DNA of 64,000 nt, taken from contig JAVTVX010000021.1 in the NCBI GenBank assembly GCA_033439265.1, positions 14,535,001-14,599,000 on the forward strand, written 5' to 3'. Both the position numbers and the translations under genes were made by a program. The DNA comes from Dillenia suffruticosa (Eukaryota; Streptophyta; Magnoliopsida; Dilleniales; Dilleniaceae). The notes beneath the pieces were generated by a model, which saw nothing but the letters and a program-made list of their open reading frames with translations, did no database searches and was not told where the DNA came from. Of the stretch, positions 33,737 to 47,055 are shown one piece after another. Position 1 is the first letter of the stretch, and every line of letters begins with the position of its first letter.

Positions 33737-36700
33737 GCGCACACACACACACACGCACGCACGCACACACACGAGTGGTCTAATATTAAAATTATCTTCA
33801 AACCCCATCTCTTGCTCACTCCATGATCTATACACCAATGGTGACGTAGAAATTTACTATTAAATAATTATTCTTTACACAAGTTTTCATAATTTATTAT
33901 TAAAACATAAATATTTGGTTTCTTGAAATTCATCATTCTCTCTCTCTCTCTCTCTCTCTAAGCTCCCAGAATTTGATTTTACCCAAAAAATGAAAGCCAG
34001 AATTTATCAATATTCATATCCACCCTTCCATAGACACGCACAGCTACATGCACCAAGTAACCTCTCTCTTGTTAACTTTGTACTTACCATCTCTATGTCT
34101 CCCCGACTAATAAACTGACTGACCAACCAATTGTATTTTACTTGCAATTGTTTCCTTGAATTCTCAGACATAGGAGTGATGAGTGGAGCGCAAATATACA
34201 TACAGGACGACCTCCGTCTATCGGATACCCAGGTGGAGATTCTAGTCGGCATCATCAACCTCTACTGCCTCGTAGGGTCTCTCGCCGGAGGCCGCACGTC
34301 CGACTGGCTCGGCCGCCGCAAAACCATTGTCTTTGCGGCCGCCATATTCTTCACCGGCGCCCTCCTCATGGGCTTCGCCACCAACTATGCTTTTCTCATG
34401 GTTGGTCGCTTTGTCACCGGTGTCGGCGTCGGCTACGCTGCCATGATTGCTCCTGTTTACACTGCCGAAATCTCTCCTGCTTCTACAAGAGGCTTCTTGG
34501 CTTCCTTCCCTGAAGTGTTCATTAATGGAGGTATTTAAATATTTAAAAAAAAAAATTGTTGTTTATGAGAGTTTGTATCGACAAATGGTGTCTTTAATTA
34601 AGCTCTTGATCTCTGGTTTTTGTATGAAAGAGAATAAGGGAATATTTTTGTTATTTATCTCAAATAGAATTTAATTAGATTTAATTTAAATAGTATTTAA
34701 TCAAATCAACATGGTTTACTTATAAAAAAAAAATAGAGTTTATCTTGACATGTATTAAAACGGTGTTCGACATGTCACAAGAGTCAAAGCTACATATAAA
34801 AATATTTCAAAATTACATTTAAAAAATAAAATTTATTATGAAATGTTATTATAAAAAATATTTTCTAATAATATAATTTTCTCCTTTTTTTTTTTTGAAT
34901 TATACCTTTTGGTTTAAAGCTTTTCTCAAATTTGTGAAGTCCCAAATTATTTGGTCTAAAAAGTGAAATCCTTATTGAGTGAGATTAAATTGGCAAGAGC
35001 GAAAAGAACATAAAGGAGTTTTCACATCTGGAATGTGGGCCCCACACTTTACAATGTTATTTTTTTTTATTACACAAGCATTTAAATCTTGAATTTAAGA
35101 GTTGGAGAAGAAAATTATAACCACCAAACTGTTCCTCATGTGATTGTGAATAATTTTTATGCATCAAATATCTAAAAGTTTTTAGAAAATATTAGAAATC
35201 GAAAAGGAGAACAACCCCAATGTTTTTCTTTCCTTTTTCTTTTTATTTTTGGATAGATTCAAGCTATTTAAAATTTTATTATTAAAAAACAATTTAAAAT
35301 TTTTAAATAATTTAAATTTATTCTCACCACCTATGTCCATGGGAGTTAATACCCACGAGATGGTAACACTTTTATTTTAAATCCGTAACATTTAAAAATT
35401 ATTGATTGGTTGAGTCTATTATACAATCATTCAAATCTAACTTAAAAAATACAAATTTTATTATCTCAACACCGTTTGGATTCGTATTTTAAAGTAAAAA
35501 AATACTATTTGAAATACAAATTGAATTTTAATTCTAAATTTTAGAGTCAATGACTTTGTGGATCCTACTATCTATAAAAAAAACTCTTATATTTCAATTT
35601 TTTCACTTCAATCTTTATGAAATTTATTATTATAATACTAAATAAATAACAAAACATAGACCACAACCATCAAAGGGTTATTAGTGAATCTGATTTCTGC
35701 TATTTCTTTTAATTAATTTTTAATGGTGAAAATTTTCAAAATTACCTATTTATCTCGCATTTTCCCATGATGTTTTTTAAATTTATTCTTGGGTAACTTT
35801 CAGGTATATTACTTGGCTATGTCTCAAACTATGGCTTCTCAAAGCTCCCAACCTACCTCGGCTGGCGCTTCATGCTTGGAATCGGGGCAGTCCCGAGCAT
35901 TTTCCTCGCATTAAGTGTCCTGGCATTGCCCGAAAGTCCTCGCTGGCTCGTCATGCAGGGTCAGCTCGGCGTCGCCAAGAAAGTCCTCAACAGAACCTCA
36001 GACTCCAAAGAAGAAGCCGAGTGTCGCTTGGCTGACATCAAAGCCGCGGCTCACATTCCCTTAGACTGCCAAGACGACGTCGTTGCAGTCCCAAAGAAGG
36101 TTTCACACGGTAGTGACGTGTGGAAAGAACTCTTGCTGCATCCTACACCGTCCGTTCGTCATATTTTAATCGCAGGCATTGGAATCCACTTCTTCCAACA
36201 ATCATCAGGCATAGACTCTGTCGTCCTGTATAGCCCAAAAATCTTTGAAAAAGCTGGGATCAAATCAGACGACCATAAATTACTTGCAAGCATAGCCGTT
36301 GGATTTGTGAAGACCCTTTTCATCTTAGTGGCCACATTTCTACTGGACAGGATCGGACGGCGCCCGTTGCTTCTAACGAGTGTTGGTGGCATGATTGCTT
36401 CACTAGCCACCCTTGGATTTGCGCTGACCGTGATAGAACAATCGGACACCAAGCCCGTGTGGGCCATAGGGTTGTGCATATGCATGGTTTTGGCTTACGT
36501 GGCAGCTTTCTCAATTGGGATGGGGCCCATTACCATAGTCTATTGTTGTGAGATATTTCCCTTGAAGTTAAGGGCACAAGGGACAAGTTTGGGTGTGATG
36601 ACGAACAGGGTAATGAGTGGGACTGTTAGTATGTCCTTTTTGAGTTTGTATAAGGCCATTACTATTGGTGGATCCTTCTTTTTGTATGCGGGGATTGCTT

Positions 36701-36891
36701 GCGTGGCTTGGATTTTCTTCTATTTTCTACTGCCTGAGACACAGGGGAAGACACTTGAGGAAATGGAGGTATTGTTTGGGAACTTGTGTTGGAAGTTTGA
36801 TCAGAAGAAGAAGAAGAAGAATGAGAATCTTAAAGGGGGAAATGTGGAGTGTGAGGCAAATGGGCAGGTTCAATTAGGGGCTAGAGGGTGA
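33550..36891 (+). CDS. PLT: Polyol/monosaccharide transporter PLT-3 (TM10 variant)
   Basis: Predicted 533 residues. Exons are 33550-33700, 34168-34530 and 35804-36891; introns are 467 and 1273 bp, GT-AG, phase 1. The sugar-porter motifs GRTSDWLGRRKT, PESPRWL, QQSSGID and DRIGRRPL are intact. The TM10 motif is GPITIVYCCEIFP, so Trp416 is Ile and Ser419/Ser420 are Cys. It shares the CC change with PLT-2 but has a different residue at 416. PETRG is PETQG, as in PLT-4 and PLT-5. Two extra Lys codons in the cytosolic tail (DQKKKKKNEN) explain the added length. The donor of intron 1 runs straight into a long (CT)n(CA)n tract. It is probably functional as a transporter; the substrate is unknown. Confidence 0.92.
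33703..33772 (+). repeat. (CT)n(CA)n compound microsatellite at the start of PLT-3 intron 1
   Basis: Begins 3 bp after the exon 1/intron 1 junction (GGTA/CTCTCT...). The same position carries CT arrays in PLT-1 (8701-8720), PLT-2 (20529-20549), PLT-4 (51409-51435) and PLT-5 (56011-56043). Confidence 0.9.
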
Positions 36892-37530
36892 ATTTTAGGG
36901 CTTTAGATAGAGGGTATGGTAGTAAACAGTGTTGGGTGAAAGGGGGGTTTTTGGGTTTTTGCAAATGGCGAAAAATGTGGTTGATATGGAAGGCAAACAA
37001 AGTAGTTTGAAAGATTGGGATATGAAATCAAAAGAAAAAATAAATAAAGGATTTTATGAATTATGTACTCTCTCTCTCTCTCTCTCTCTCAAACATCAAA
37101 CATGTACCAGAGGTTTAGATTTGTGCAAAATTCAAAATACATAATAATAGTCCTCGTATCATGTTTTAATTAACTAATTATAAACGTATATATTAACAGA
37201 TAAAATATAATGTACGCATAATAATTTATATATTTTTTTCTTTCAATTTTCTTGACCACTAAAAATTGGTTATCGGCTTTGGATGGAAGGTAGCATCTTG
37301 TGAAAATGATGGAATATGGCACCGAGAGAATGGACTAGTGGAAGTGGCAAAAGATTCGTGAAGACCATTGAACAGGAAGGCAATAATTTTGGAAGAGAAT
37401 AGTAGGTTTAATGATTTTTTTTTGTTTTTTTGGGTACAGGTTTAATGGCTTTTGTGAAGCAGCCAGAGACTGAGGTGTTTTCCAACAGAGACACAGGGGG
37501 AATAACAACATAGAATATTGTCTTGGAATT
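36892..37530 (+). repeat. Conserved 3' flank / 3' UTR region of PLT-3
   Basis: Shared with PLT-1 and PLT-2, including the CT tract (37070-37090). It continues directly into the pfkB-relic segment, as in unit 1. Confidence 0.55.
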
Positions 37531-37694
37531 TAGTATTCAATCAATTTTCACTACCTCATCTTGGAATTTAGTATTCAATCTCAACCCAACATAGAATTCT
37601 ACCACCTGGGTAAACAAATATCTGATTTTGAACGATACCCACATGTCAAAATTGAATAAAACGAACAAAAACAATAAAAACATTGAAGGGTTTT

Positions 37695-37727
<33 letters not shown>

Positions 37728-37728
37728 C

Positions 37729-37842
37729 CATGCCAGCAGTGGTAGTTCTGGGATTTGCAGAGATTGAAGGAGTGGCATGAATGTCCAACACCATACCTCC
37801 AATTATTAGTGCTTCTGACGATTCTGACCCATAACCCTCCAT
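37729..37842 (-). pseudogene. PUKI: First-exon relic of a pfkB (pseudouridine-kinase-like) gene, unit 3
   Basis: From the ATG at 37842 on the minus strand, 38 codons read MEGYGSESSEALIIGGMVLD then IHATPSISANPRTTTAGM. It keeps the VLDIHA residues that the unit 1 copy changed to VLNIHA, but has lost the PGK end (TTTAGM). A (GA)n tract follows at the exon end, where a splice donor would be. The remaining exons of the ~370-aa family are absent. It is a duplicate of 11973-12086. Confidence 0.65.
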
Positions 37843-39636
37843 TTTTTTCCCTCCAAAATATTATCACCACAGCTCAAATGCAAATTATTGATCTCAGAAA
37901 CAGTAGCAACTGAATCTGCCTTCGGAGGGTTCGACAGTATGAAGAAGCTGATTGGGCCGGGTTAGAGGCTGTGGCCCAAACGAGACCTAGTGGCTGTCCA
38001 CCCAATACGCAAATATTGTCATTTTATTTTTGTCTTCTTTCCTAACCATAATCTTATTTTTATTATTACTCCAAGAATATGAAGGCACACTACCTCTGCA
38101 TGATGCAAAAAAAAAAAAAAAAAAAAATCGAAACATAGAGAACTTTTAAAATTTTAAGATATTTTGGCTTTAAAATGTTAACAGAATCAAAATTACCATA
38201 AACTTAGATTTTCTTTCTTTCTAACTATAAAATAAATTTGTACTTAATATTATATGTTCCTTTGGTTAAATATTTTTCGATTTATCTACTCTTCCCATCG
38301 ATTTTTGTAATACTAATTGGGCACATTAGACTTCTTTTAATATATCAGAATTACATATAATCAATGGATATTAATCGAAAATAATGATATTTTTGCTCTT
38401 AGTTTCTTCTTTAAATATAAAATCCATTGATAATTTTCATCGAAAAGGGGAAAAAAATCGTTCTTGTAACTATAAATGTTATTTCATCTTCTTTTGATAA
38501 CTCCGGGAGGATCTGCCCTAGCTTCATGCATTTTTTTAATTCTCTCTCGCAAATTTCTTTCTATTAAGAGAAATACTAGTTGAGGGATGCAAGTCTTTTT
38601 TTTTTAATTATTTTTTTAACCCATTTTCATCATAATGTTCTCGCCTATTCTTGGGTACCACACATTTTTGATCCATAACACAGAGCCATATAGTGCATGA
38701 ACCAAAGAGTTATCAATGGTAGCATTTTAGAGTTTGATGATGCAAAGCTTAGTCACGATGATTCCAGCTTTCTGCAGAGCAGAATGAGGCCAAAAGGGTC
38801 ACTAGACTCCAACCCCGTCTAGTTCTTTGCATCCCACTTGTGGTTTTCCTTCAACCCTTTTCTAGGATGGAAAGAAAGTGAGAGAGAGACCCTGCAAGAC
38901 CAAACAAACAGTAAGAGAGACTTCCTACGCAGCTGAAGGCCCCCACAGAAATGCATACACGTGGAACCTAAGATTATAGAATATGTTATTGTGAAGGGGA
39001 CCATTAGGAGGCGTGGTGTCCCCAATAATCTCTCCACATTCACAATTCCACGTTGCGTTTCTAAAAGTTTACGCATGTACGGAACAAGACCACGTGATAT
39101 AGACCTACGAATGACTATAATTTCTTTTTACTCATCAATATTTAAAATTATATTTTGATTAATCTAATTTAAATTATTATCGGACAGAGAATACTTCAAA
39201 TCTTTTTTTTTCATTCTCAATATTTTAATTCAATTTTTAATTAAAAGAATTAACGTTTTATGTTTATATTTTCAAGTTTTATGTTTCAAATTTGTTTAAT
39301 ACAATTAAAGAGTTTCCAAATCGGTAATCATAAGAAAGAAAAATCAACAAGATATCGAAGAAGAATACTGCAGTGTCGATCCCCAACCAATTTGGAACCT
39401 AGTGGGGGAGATCTCAACCTTGGTAGATTTTCCAGCATGGTCATATGTAAACATCGTAATCTTTTTCGTTTTTAGTAGCACTGAATTCTTGGACTTGCCT
39501 CTTGACAAGATTAGCCAAGGAGTACTCCCCCCGCCCCCATCCCCCATCCCCCATCTTGTCCATAGCTATAATTTGTACCCTACATAGAGAGTCCATATAA
39601 TATATAATTTGGATTTTTAATGATTTTTTGGCCCAA

Positions 39637-39836
39637 ATTTATATTTTAATGGAAAAATCATAATCCCTAATGGCACTTTGTTGATGTGTTCGATAAAATG
39701 GATTTAATATATAACAATAACATTTTAAATTTTCAAATTTATATTTTAATGAAAAAATCATAATCCCTAATGGCACTTTGTTGATGTGCTCGATAAAATG
39801 GATTTAATATATAACAATAACATTTTAAATTTTCAA
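39637..39836. repeat. Two tandem 100-bp units
   Basis: 'atattttaat' is at 39641 and again at 39741, with near-identical sequence between (only a few substitutions, such as gtgttcg/gtgctcg). The matching place in unit B (~42825) has a single copy. Confidence 0.85.
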
Positions 39837-40129
39837 ATTGATCGTTTAAGAGACTAATATTAAAAGAAAAAAAAAACACGATGGCTCCGAATAAAAATTC
39901 ACATCTAACTATAATTGTTTTATATTAAATTCACATCAAGAGCAAAATCAGAATCATTTATCCAAGAATATTAAACTTTGAACCCTAATAAAAATGACTA
40001 ACCTTATGTTGAGTGTCAAACTTTTGTTGTTAGGTGATTACGTGGCCTTAATTTAAGAAAGTATAAACGTGAAGTTTCATGAAAGCTTTACCCATAAGAC
40101 AAGAATGGACAAGTAGGGTAGAAAATTTT

Positions 40130-40131
<2 letters not shown>

Positions 40132-40160
<29 letters not shown>
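40132..40160. repeat. (AT)n microsatellite
   Basis: Perfect AT array followed by TATTATAT variants to about 40190. Absent from tandem unit B. Confidence 0.9.
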
Positions 40161-40165
<5 letters not shown>

Positions 40166-41574
40166 TATATTATATAATATATAGTTCCAAAATCATTTTA
40201 GGTGAACTTAGAGCTAATGTGGTGTTACAAAATATCATAATCAATCTAATATACAAACGGCACCTTTTGACTAGCAACCATTCCACGTTATGCAATACTC
40301 CATGCATATCTTAATTGTAGTGATTAATAATTTAAAGTGAACTAGAATTAAAAATCAAATTGAAATTTTTATAATTTGTTTGTAACAATGGAATGAGAAT
40401 GAGATTTAGGAATGAAATATCAAATTATGGGATTTCTTAAAACTAAGTGAATACATAGGTTTTTGAAACCCATTTCCAAAATTTTTTCTTCCAAATCTAA
40501 TTCTGATTTTCAAATGCGAACCAAACGTTTCAAAGACTACCACACAACCTGAAATATTTTGTTTAAGAAATAAGTAATATTATTTAAAACATTTTTGGGT
40601 TTTTTTATTTGGAAAAAATATTATAAACAAAAAATAAAAGTAAATAGATTAAAGTATCTTCAGCCAAAAAAAAAAAGATGATTAAAGTATGAGCCAAGCT
40701 ATTTGCCAACTTTTTTATGGGCTTTTTAGGACCTCTAAATCAAACCCTAGTCTCCTATATTGCCCCAAAACTTTCATATGTAAATGACTGGACCCAAATC
40801 AACTCACCCCACCTTTTCAATTCTAGATATTTTTGCAGATTATTAATCTTCAATCCTTGTAATAGAAATTTGAATATAACTCTTTTACTGTATTAAAAAT
40901 AAAAAAACAATAATAAAAAATTAAATTTTCTCATAATATTTTTAATAAAATCAAATATTTTTATGATATAATCGTATATCACCTCATAGCACGAATTTTC
41001 TAACCCTTTGGCCCTTACGATTTTGGTGGTTCGCACAACTCAATTAGTGATCGATAGAGTTCGCTGTTATCTTTTACTGGTTTTGAATTTAATTTTGTTA
41101 TAGAAATTTTATTTAATTTTGTTTAATTTTGTCATAAACTCATTTTTTTTTCATTCTTTCTGGTTATAAAATAGATTTGTACTAATATTATTATTATATA
41201 TCCTTCCAATTAAGTATTTTATGAATTACGTACTCGTCCCATGGATTTTGTAAAACTGATTGGGACCTTTGGCTTCTTTAAATATGTCAGAATTGCATAG
41301 AGTAGGTGAACATCAATAGAAAATTACAAGTTTTTTGCTCTTAATTTCTTCTTTAAATATAAAATCCGTGCATAATTTTCATAAAAAAGGGGGAAAAATC
41401 ATTCTAGTAACCATAAATGTTATTTCATATTCTTTTGATAACAATGGGATGATCTGCCCTAGCTTCATGCATTTTTTATTCTATGTAAGGTTTTTTTTTT
41501 TAATTATTTTTTAATCAATTTTCATCATGATGTTTTCACCATTCTTGGGTACCACACATTTTTTATCCATTTTT

Positions 41575-41730
41575 TTTATTTTAAAGATGGGGAACAAACC
41601 ACACACAGACAACAAGAGCAAACACAAGCCGCTCACACAGAGGCAGAGTGCTGCGTCCCTTTCTTCATCCTAGACCAAGTAGTTCCAGCTGCATCCAGAG
41701 CTATCAGCAGATTCAACTTCAGCTTAAACC
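41575..41730. other. Insertion in tandem unit B, gene-fragment-like
   Basis: GC-richer than its surroundings, absent from unit A, and bounded by a local repeat of 'ttttcatcatgatgttttcacca' (41519 onward and 41731 onward). On the minus strand a short frame ends in the string MKKGTQHSASV, but this is too little to identify a gene. Confidence 0.35.
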
Positions 41731-42117
41731 CAATTTTCATCATGATGTTCTCACCATTTTGATCCATGACACAAAGCCATATAATGTATGAACCAAAGGG
41801 TTATGAATGGTAGCATTTTAGAGTTTGATGATGCAAGTGCAGTGCACAAGCTTAGTCATGATGATTCTTTTTTTTTTTTTTTTAGTTTTAAATCTTTTTT
41901 ATTATTTTTATTATTTAAATTTGAGGTTTTTGATTAAGAAAATAAAATGTCTTATTATTTAATCTAAAATAATTTGATACGATGATCGGAGGTATTTGCA
42001 GAGGAGAATGAAGCCAAAAAAGTCACTAGACTCCAACCCTTATTGACTTGAGAAGTCTACGTCTAGCTCTCTGCATCCCACTTGTGGTACCTTGCAAGAC
42101 CACACACAAGGTGAGGG

Positions 42118-42215
42118 AGAGGCCTACAAAGCGTCCTAGTGGTAGAGTTGCAGCCGAAGTCTATCTTCGGTCCTGGTTTCGAACCTTTTCCGCTACATAA
42201 TATTTATGGACCAAA
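42118..42215 (+). mobile_element. tRNA-like / SINE-like insertion
   Basis: Interrupts tandem unit B. It has an A-box-like TAGTGGTAGAGT (42139-42150) and a B-box-like GGTTTCGAACC (42175-42185), about 25 bp apart as in tRNA-derived pol III promoters. No full cloverleaf or CCA-type acceptor could be drawn, so a tRNA-derived SINE fragment is more likely than a tRNA gene. Confidence 0.4.
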
Positions 42216-44599
42216 ACAACATAGAATGGACCAAAACAACATAGAATGGGAGAGAGAGACTTCCAACGTTGCTGCACCACTCAGAAATGCACACACTTGG
42301 AACCTAAGATTATAGAATATCTTATCGGGAAGGGGACCATTACGAGGCGTGAACGTTGCGTTTCTAAAAGTTCACAGATGTACAGAACAGAGGCGTGTGA
42401 GATAGACTATATAAATGACAATACGTTAAAATATCAGTTTAGTGCATAAATGTCAACTGCCCATATTATATTTTCAAGTTTTATGTTTCAAATTTGTATA
42501 ATACAATTAAAGAGTTTCCAAATCGGTAATCAAAAGAAAGAAAAATCGATAAGACATCAAAGGAGAATACTGCAGTGTTGATTCCCATGCATTTTGGAAC
42601 CTAGTGGGGAGATCTCAACCCTAGTAGATTTTCCAGTATGGTCATGTAAACATGCTGATCTTTTTCGATTTTTGTAGCACTGAATTCTTGGACTTGCCTC
42701 TTCACCGGATTAGCCAAGGACTACTTTGTTTTTCCTCATCTTGTCCATTGCTATAATTTGTACCCTACATGGAGACCCCATCCTTGGATTTTGAATGATC
42801 TTTTGATGACCCAATTTTATATTTTAATGAAAAAATTATAATCTTTGATCTTTGATGGCCTATTCGACAAAACATTAATCTTATTTTAAAATGACATAAT
42901 ATACCATAATAACAATAACAATAAACTGATTTTTAATTTTAAATTTTAAAATCGACTGTCTGAGAAATCAATATAAAAAAGAGGAGAGAAATGACGGCAC
43001 CTAATAAAAATTCATATCTAACTATAATTGTTTTATATTAAATTTACATCGAAAGAAAATCAAAATCATTTATCCAAGATTATTAAACTTTGAACCCTAA
43101 TAAAAATGACTAGCCTTATGTTGAGTGTCTAACTTTTGTTGTTAGGTGATCACGTGAACCTAATTTAAGAAAATATAAACGTGAAGTTTCATGGAAGCTT
43201 CACCCATAAGACAAGGAATGGACTAATGGGGTAGAAAATTTTGCAATACTAGTAAATCAAGCAAGACAAAGAAGGACACCAATGATTGAAGGTTACATTT
43301 TTTCAACTTCATATATTTTTAATTCCTACTATATAATAATATAGTTCCAAAATCATTTTAGGTGAACTTGGAGCTAATGCCTTGTTACAAAATTACATAA
43401 TCAATCTAATAGACAAACGGCAACTTTTGACAAGCAATCATTTGAGGTTATGCAATAGTCAATGCATATCTTAATTGTAGTGATTAATAAATCTCATCTT
43501 CTCTGGCAAACACTTTAGATGAAAGGATATATGATGCATTTTTGTAGAGATATTCGAATGATAAAGAATTTTTATTTAATTAATATCGGGATTTAGTGTT
43601 TGATCTATGTAACAAAAGGGAGAGATATATATAATGCTTTAAAAAACTTTCAAAACATCCGATATCTAAGCTTATTCCTTTTTCGGGGAGTAAACTCATA
43701 TAATTTGTTTGAATTAATTAAAAAATAAGATTTAAAAATGAGACTTCTAAATTATGGGATTTCTGAAAATGAAGTGAACATGTAAGTTTTTTAAATTCGT
43801 TCGTAAAATTTTTTATTCTAAATTCAATTTTGATTTTCGAATACAAATGTAATGTTTTTTTAAACTATCACAAAATCTAAAATATTTTGTTTGAAAAATA
43901 AGTAATATTATTAAAAAAAAATTGGGGTGTTTTCTGATTTGGGAAAACTATTATAAACAAAAAATAAAAGTAAATAGATTAAAGTATGAATTAAGCAATT
44001 TGCCAACTTTATTTCGGAATTCAGAGGGATGTCTTTATCAGTCTATTGCGACCAATAACTATGGACTGTTTGGTATATGCTCTGAGACATCGACTGTAAT
44101 GATAGCTCCATTGGGACTGTGGAAATTTCAAGGCACGTGGATAGACTTTGTGTCCATGTGGGGCACCCAATTTCCAAATTTCCAACAGTAGACACAACAC
44201 AAACCCACCTTTTCAATTCTAAATATCTTTGCTGATTATTAATCTTCAATCTTCCTAAGAGAAATTTAAATAAAACTCTGGTGCCATATTAAAAATAAAA
44301 AACAATTATAAAAAATCTATTATTTCAATAGAGTATATAAGAAATTAGATTTACATAAAAAAACTTATTATTATAAATATAAAAATAAAAAATTAAATAT
44401 TCTTATAATATTTTCTAACAAAATCAAATATTGTTGTGATACGTTCTTATAACACCTCATAGCACGATTTTTCCAACTCTTTAGCTTTTAGGATTTTGGT
44501 GGTTCACGCAACTCTGTTAGTGATTGATAGACTTTATCGTTATGTTTACCGATTCTGAATTTAAATTTGTTACGGAATTCTAAATTTGTTTTTGTTTGA

Positions 44600-46745
44600 C
44601 CTAAATGTTTTATCTGTTATTTCTTTTCAAGTTTTTACAATCGTATTTAGATGAAAATATTCTTATAAAATTAGGGTTGGATCTTATTATTATAGACAAG
44701 TCATGGGGGTATGTTGAATTTTTGGTAGGTGCACGAAAATGCATATTTGTAAATATACAAAAAATTAAAGAAAAAAATGAAAATAGTAATTACAGTTTTA
44801 TTAATTCAAACATTACACATTACAAAACATTCGTCAAAATTATATCCTACAATATTTAATATTTTAATCAATATTTAGTTGATTCAGTGGTTAAATACCC
44901 ATTTCCTTAACTAAAATCTAGCATTTGAGTTTTGTACATAAAAAAAAATAAATGTCAAGAAAGTTTTGCTCTTTTAAGGGTGTAATTTAGATTGAATAGA
45001 ATTTAATTAAATTCAATATAGTTATTGAATACAGATGATATATATATATAAAAAAACAATATTCCATATTTTAGATTTTAATTTTCTTTTTTTTCACATA
45101 TAAAAAATTAACGTATTGTCAGTACCAAAAGGTAATACAATTAGGGTTTCATTGAATATCTAGATAGTTCAAAATGAGATTTTTTTCATCATCCATACAT
45201 TGAAATTTTTACCAAACAATTAGAATAAGCATCCATGGACTTTGAAGGTGTGGTATGGGAGTCAAAAATTAATTTCCAATATAGTCTATGTAAAGTATAT
45301 TATTCAAGTCCAAAGCAAAACCAAATTTCATTGACAACTTAAGTGTTAGTCTGCATTTAATATATTATTTCTCATACTAATATCTTATTTCTCATAACTT
45401 TTTGCATTCTAATTATGGAATAATGATAATTTATTATTTTATTATTATTATTGTCGGATAAAGAGAAGCGAACAACTAGTACCCAAATAGACAAATTTAA
45501 ATTTATTTTTAATAATTATTTGAACTAAATTTTGTATTTTGCTAACTTTTTGAATACGTATCGATAAACAAAAATATAATAATTTATTGCGTGTCCAAAG
45601 GTACGGCGATTATACGGAGTACGTATAATTGGATATTTTCTAATATATTAGGTTATCTTAACATGAACAAGGCATATGAAGCCAAGATTCTGCAATAAAT
45701 AAATTAATTTTATCGAAAATTTTAATAAAATTGTTAGTATCAAAAGGTCCCCATACAATGGTGAGTGTACGTGCCCAATGGCAGAGAGGAGAGACCCATT
45801 TAGTTTTCATAGTCAACTTTGGGTTGCTGCCTTGTCACAATCATTTTTTATATGATTTGTTATTTTGTGCTGGGGAATCCATTTAATGTTTTAAAATTAA
45901 TATTAAAAAAATCACATAATTAATTATTTCATATTTCATGATTGATGCAATGGGAACAAGTGGGAAGGCCTAGATCGATGTCCATGTTCCTAGTACTTAT
46001 GATTCTTGGATGCATCTCATGGGAGGACAAGCTGTATACTAAATTATTAAATAATTAGATTTTTTTCTTTTAATTTTCTTGGGGGTATTGGGGATACTTT
46101 GTAGTCAAAGATGCTGGTAAAAAAAAAAAAAAAAAAACCCAATTAAAATCAATATTAATTTTTGAATTAGTTGGAACCCTAATAGTGAAAGTGACAAGAA
46201 AAAGGAGAAAGGTTGGCCCTGCTGCAGCTTTTTCTTTTCATTCCTGCACTGAATAGGAAAACTGATCCATCCCAATCTAGTCACGAAAACGGGCCTGGGG
46301 CGTTGAGGTTTTGATCTAAGCCAATGTAGGGTTAGTTCTGGACTGTACCAATCCCATGACGAGGTCTAATTATTGGAAATGGTGAGTATTTTATTTGTTT
46401 GGAGGAAGGAACCTCTCTCTCTCTCTCTCTCTCTCTCCAAAGTTCATGTCACATTGATTAATTTGAGCCCATGGTGGGTTGTCTGTATTTCTAATTTAAG
46501 TAAGCCTATGGTGGGTTGTCTGTATTTCTCGCAACACTCCCAATCAATTAAATTTCCTATTCGAAAAATTCATGGCTGCTCCTTGCGAGATTGCCATTTA
46601 TATTATCGTAGTTTTTTGAGGACCTTCACATATCGACATCATATTCAAATTCATTTCATGGCTCTCTCTCTCTCTCTCTTAATGAATTGATTCTAGTCAA
46701 TGGTCAGAAACAAAGGACCTAGACTCTTCTAGCTACTCAAAACTA

Positions 46746-46776
<31 letters not shown>

Positions 46777-47004
46777 AAGACAGTTCAAAGTAAACACTAT
46801 GCCATCCCAAGTTATGACATATGCACCAACTTTGCTACTAACCTCAGTTGTTTATATTGATCCTCCTTGATTTGTTTTTCTTAATTGAGACCCAGATTTT
46901 AGGAAACTTTGATACCAGTATTTTTACTATAATTATTTAATTCAGACACCCAAAAACTATATCAATATTTCAAATTCAATTCAAACACACCATTTAATAA
47001 CGAG

Positions 47005-47055
<51 letters not shown>

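Larger units (their letters stand above)
38170..41120. repeat. ~3.2 kb non-coding tandem duplication, unit A
   Basis: Starts with 'tctaactataaaataaattt' and ends near 'gtggttcgcacaactcaatt'. Its blocks recur in the same order in 41145-44590. Both units contain degraded TGGGCC-module (39355-39570) and ~1 kb-module (39600-40030) pieces. No ORF in it is conserved between the units. Confidence 0.7.
41145..44590. repeat. ~3.4 kb non-coding tandem duplication, unit B
   Basis: Second copy of 38170-41120, longer because of two insertions (about 41575-41730 and 42100-42240). Conserved landmarks: 'gatctgccctagcttcatgc' (38511/41453), 'gttaggtgat' (40030/43141) and 'cacctcatagcacga' (40981/44453). Confidence 0.7.

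Noticed and set aside
42118-42215. Functional tRNA gene
   Set aside because: Only box-like motifs are visible; no complete cloverleaf with paired acceptor stem could be formed.
44605-44859. 84-codon open frame
   Set aside because: AT-rich, Ile/Lys/Asn-rich chance frame in unique intergenic DNA, with no motif or splice context.
46373-46690. 105-codon open frame
   Set aside because: It begins and ends in CT microsatellites and includes a local direct repeat; no family features.
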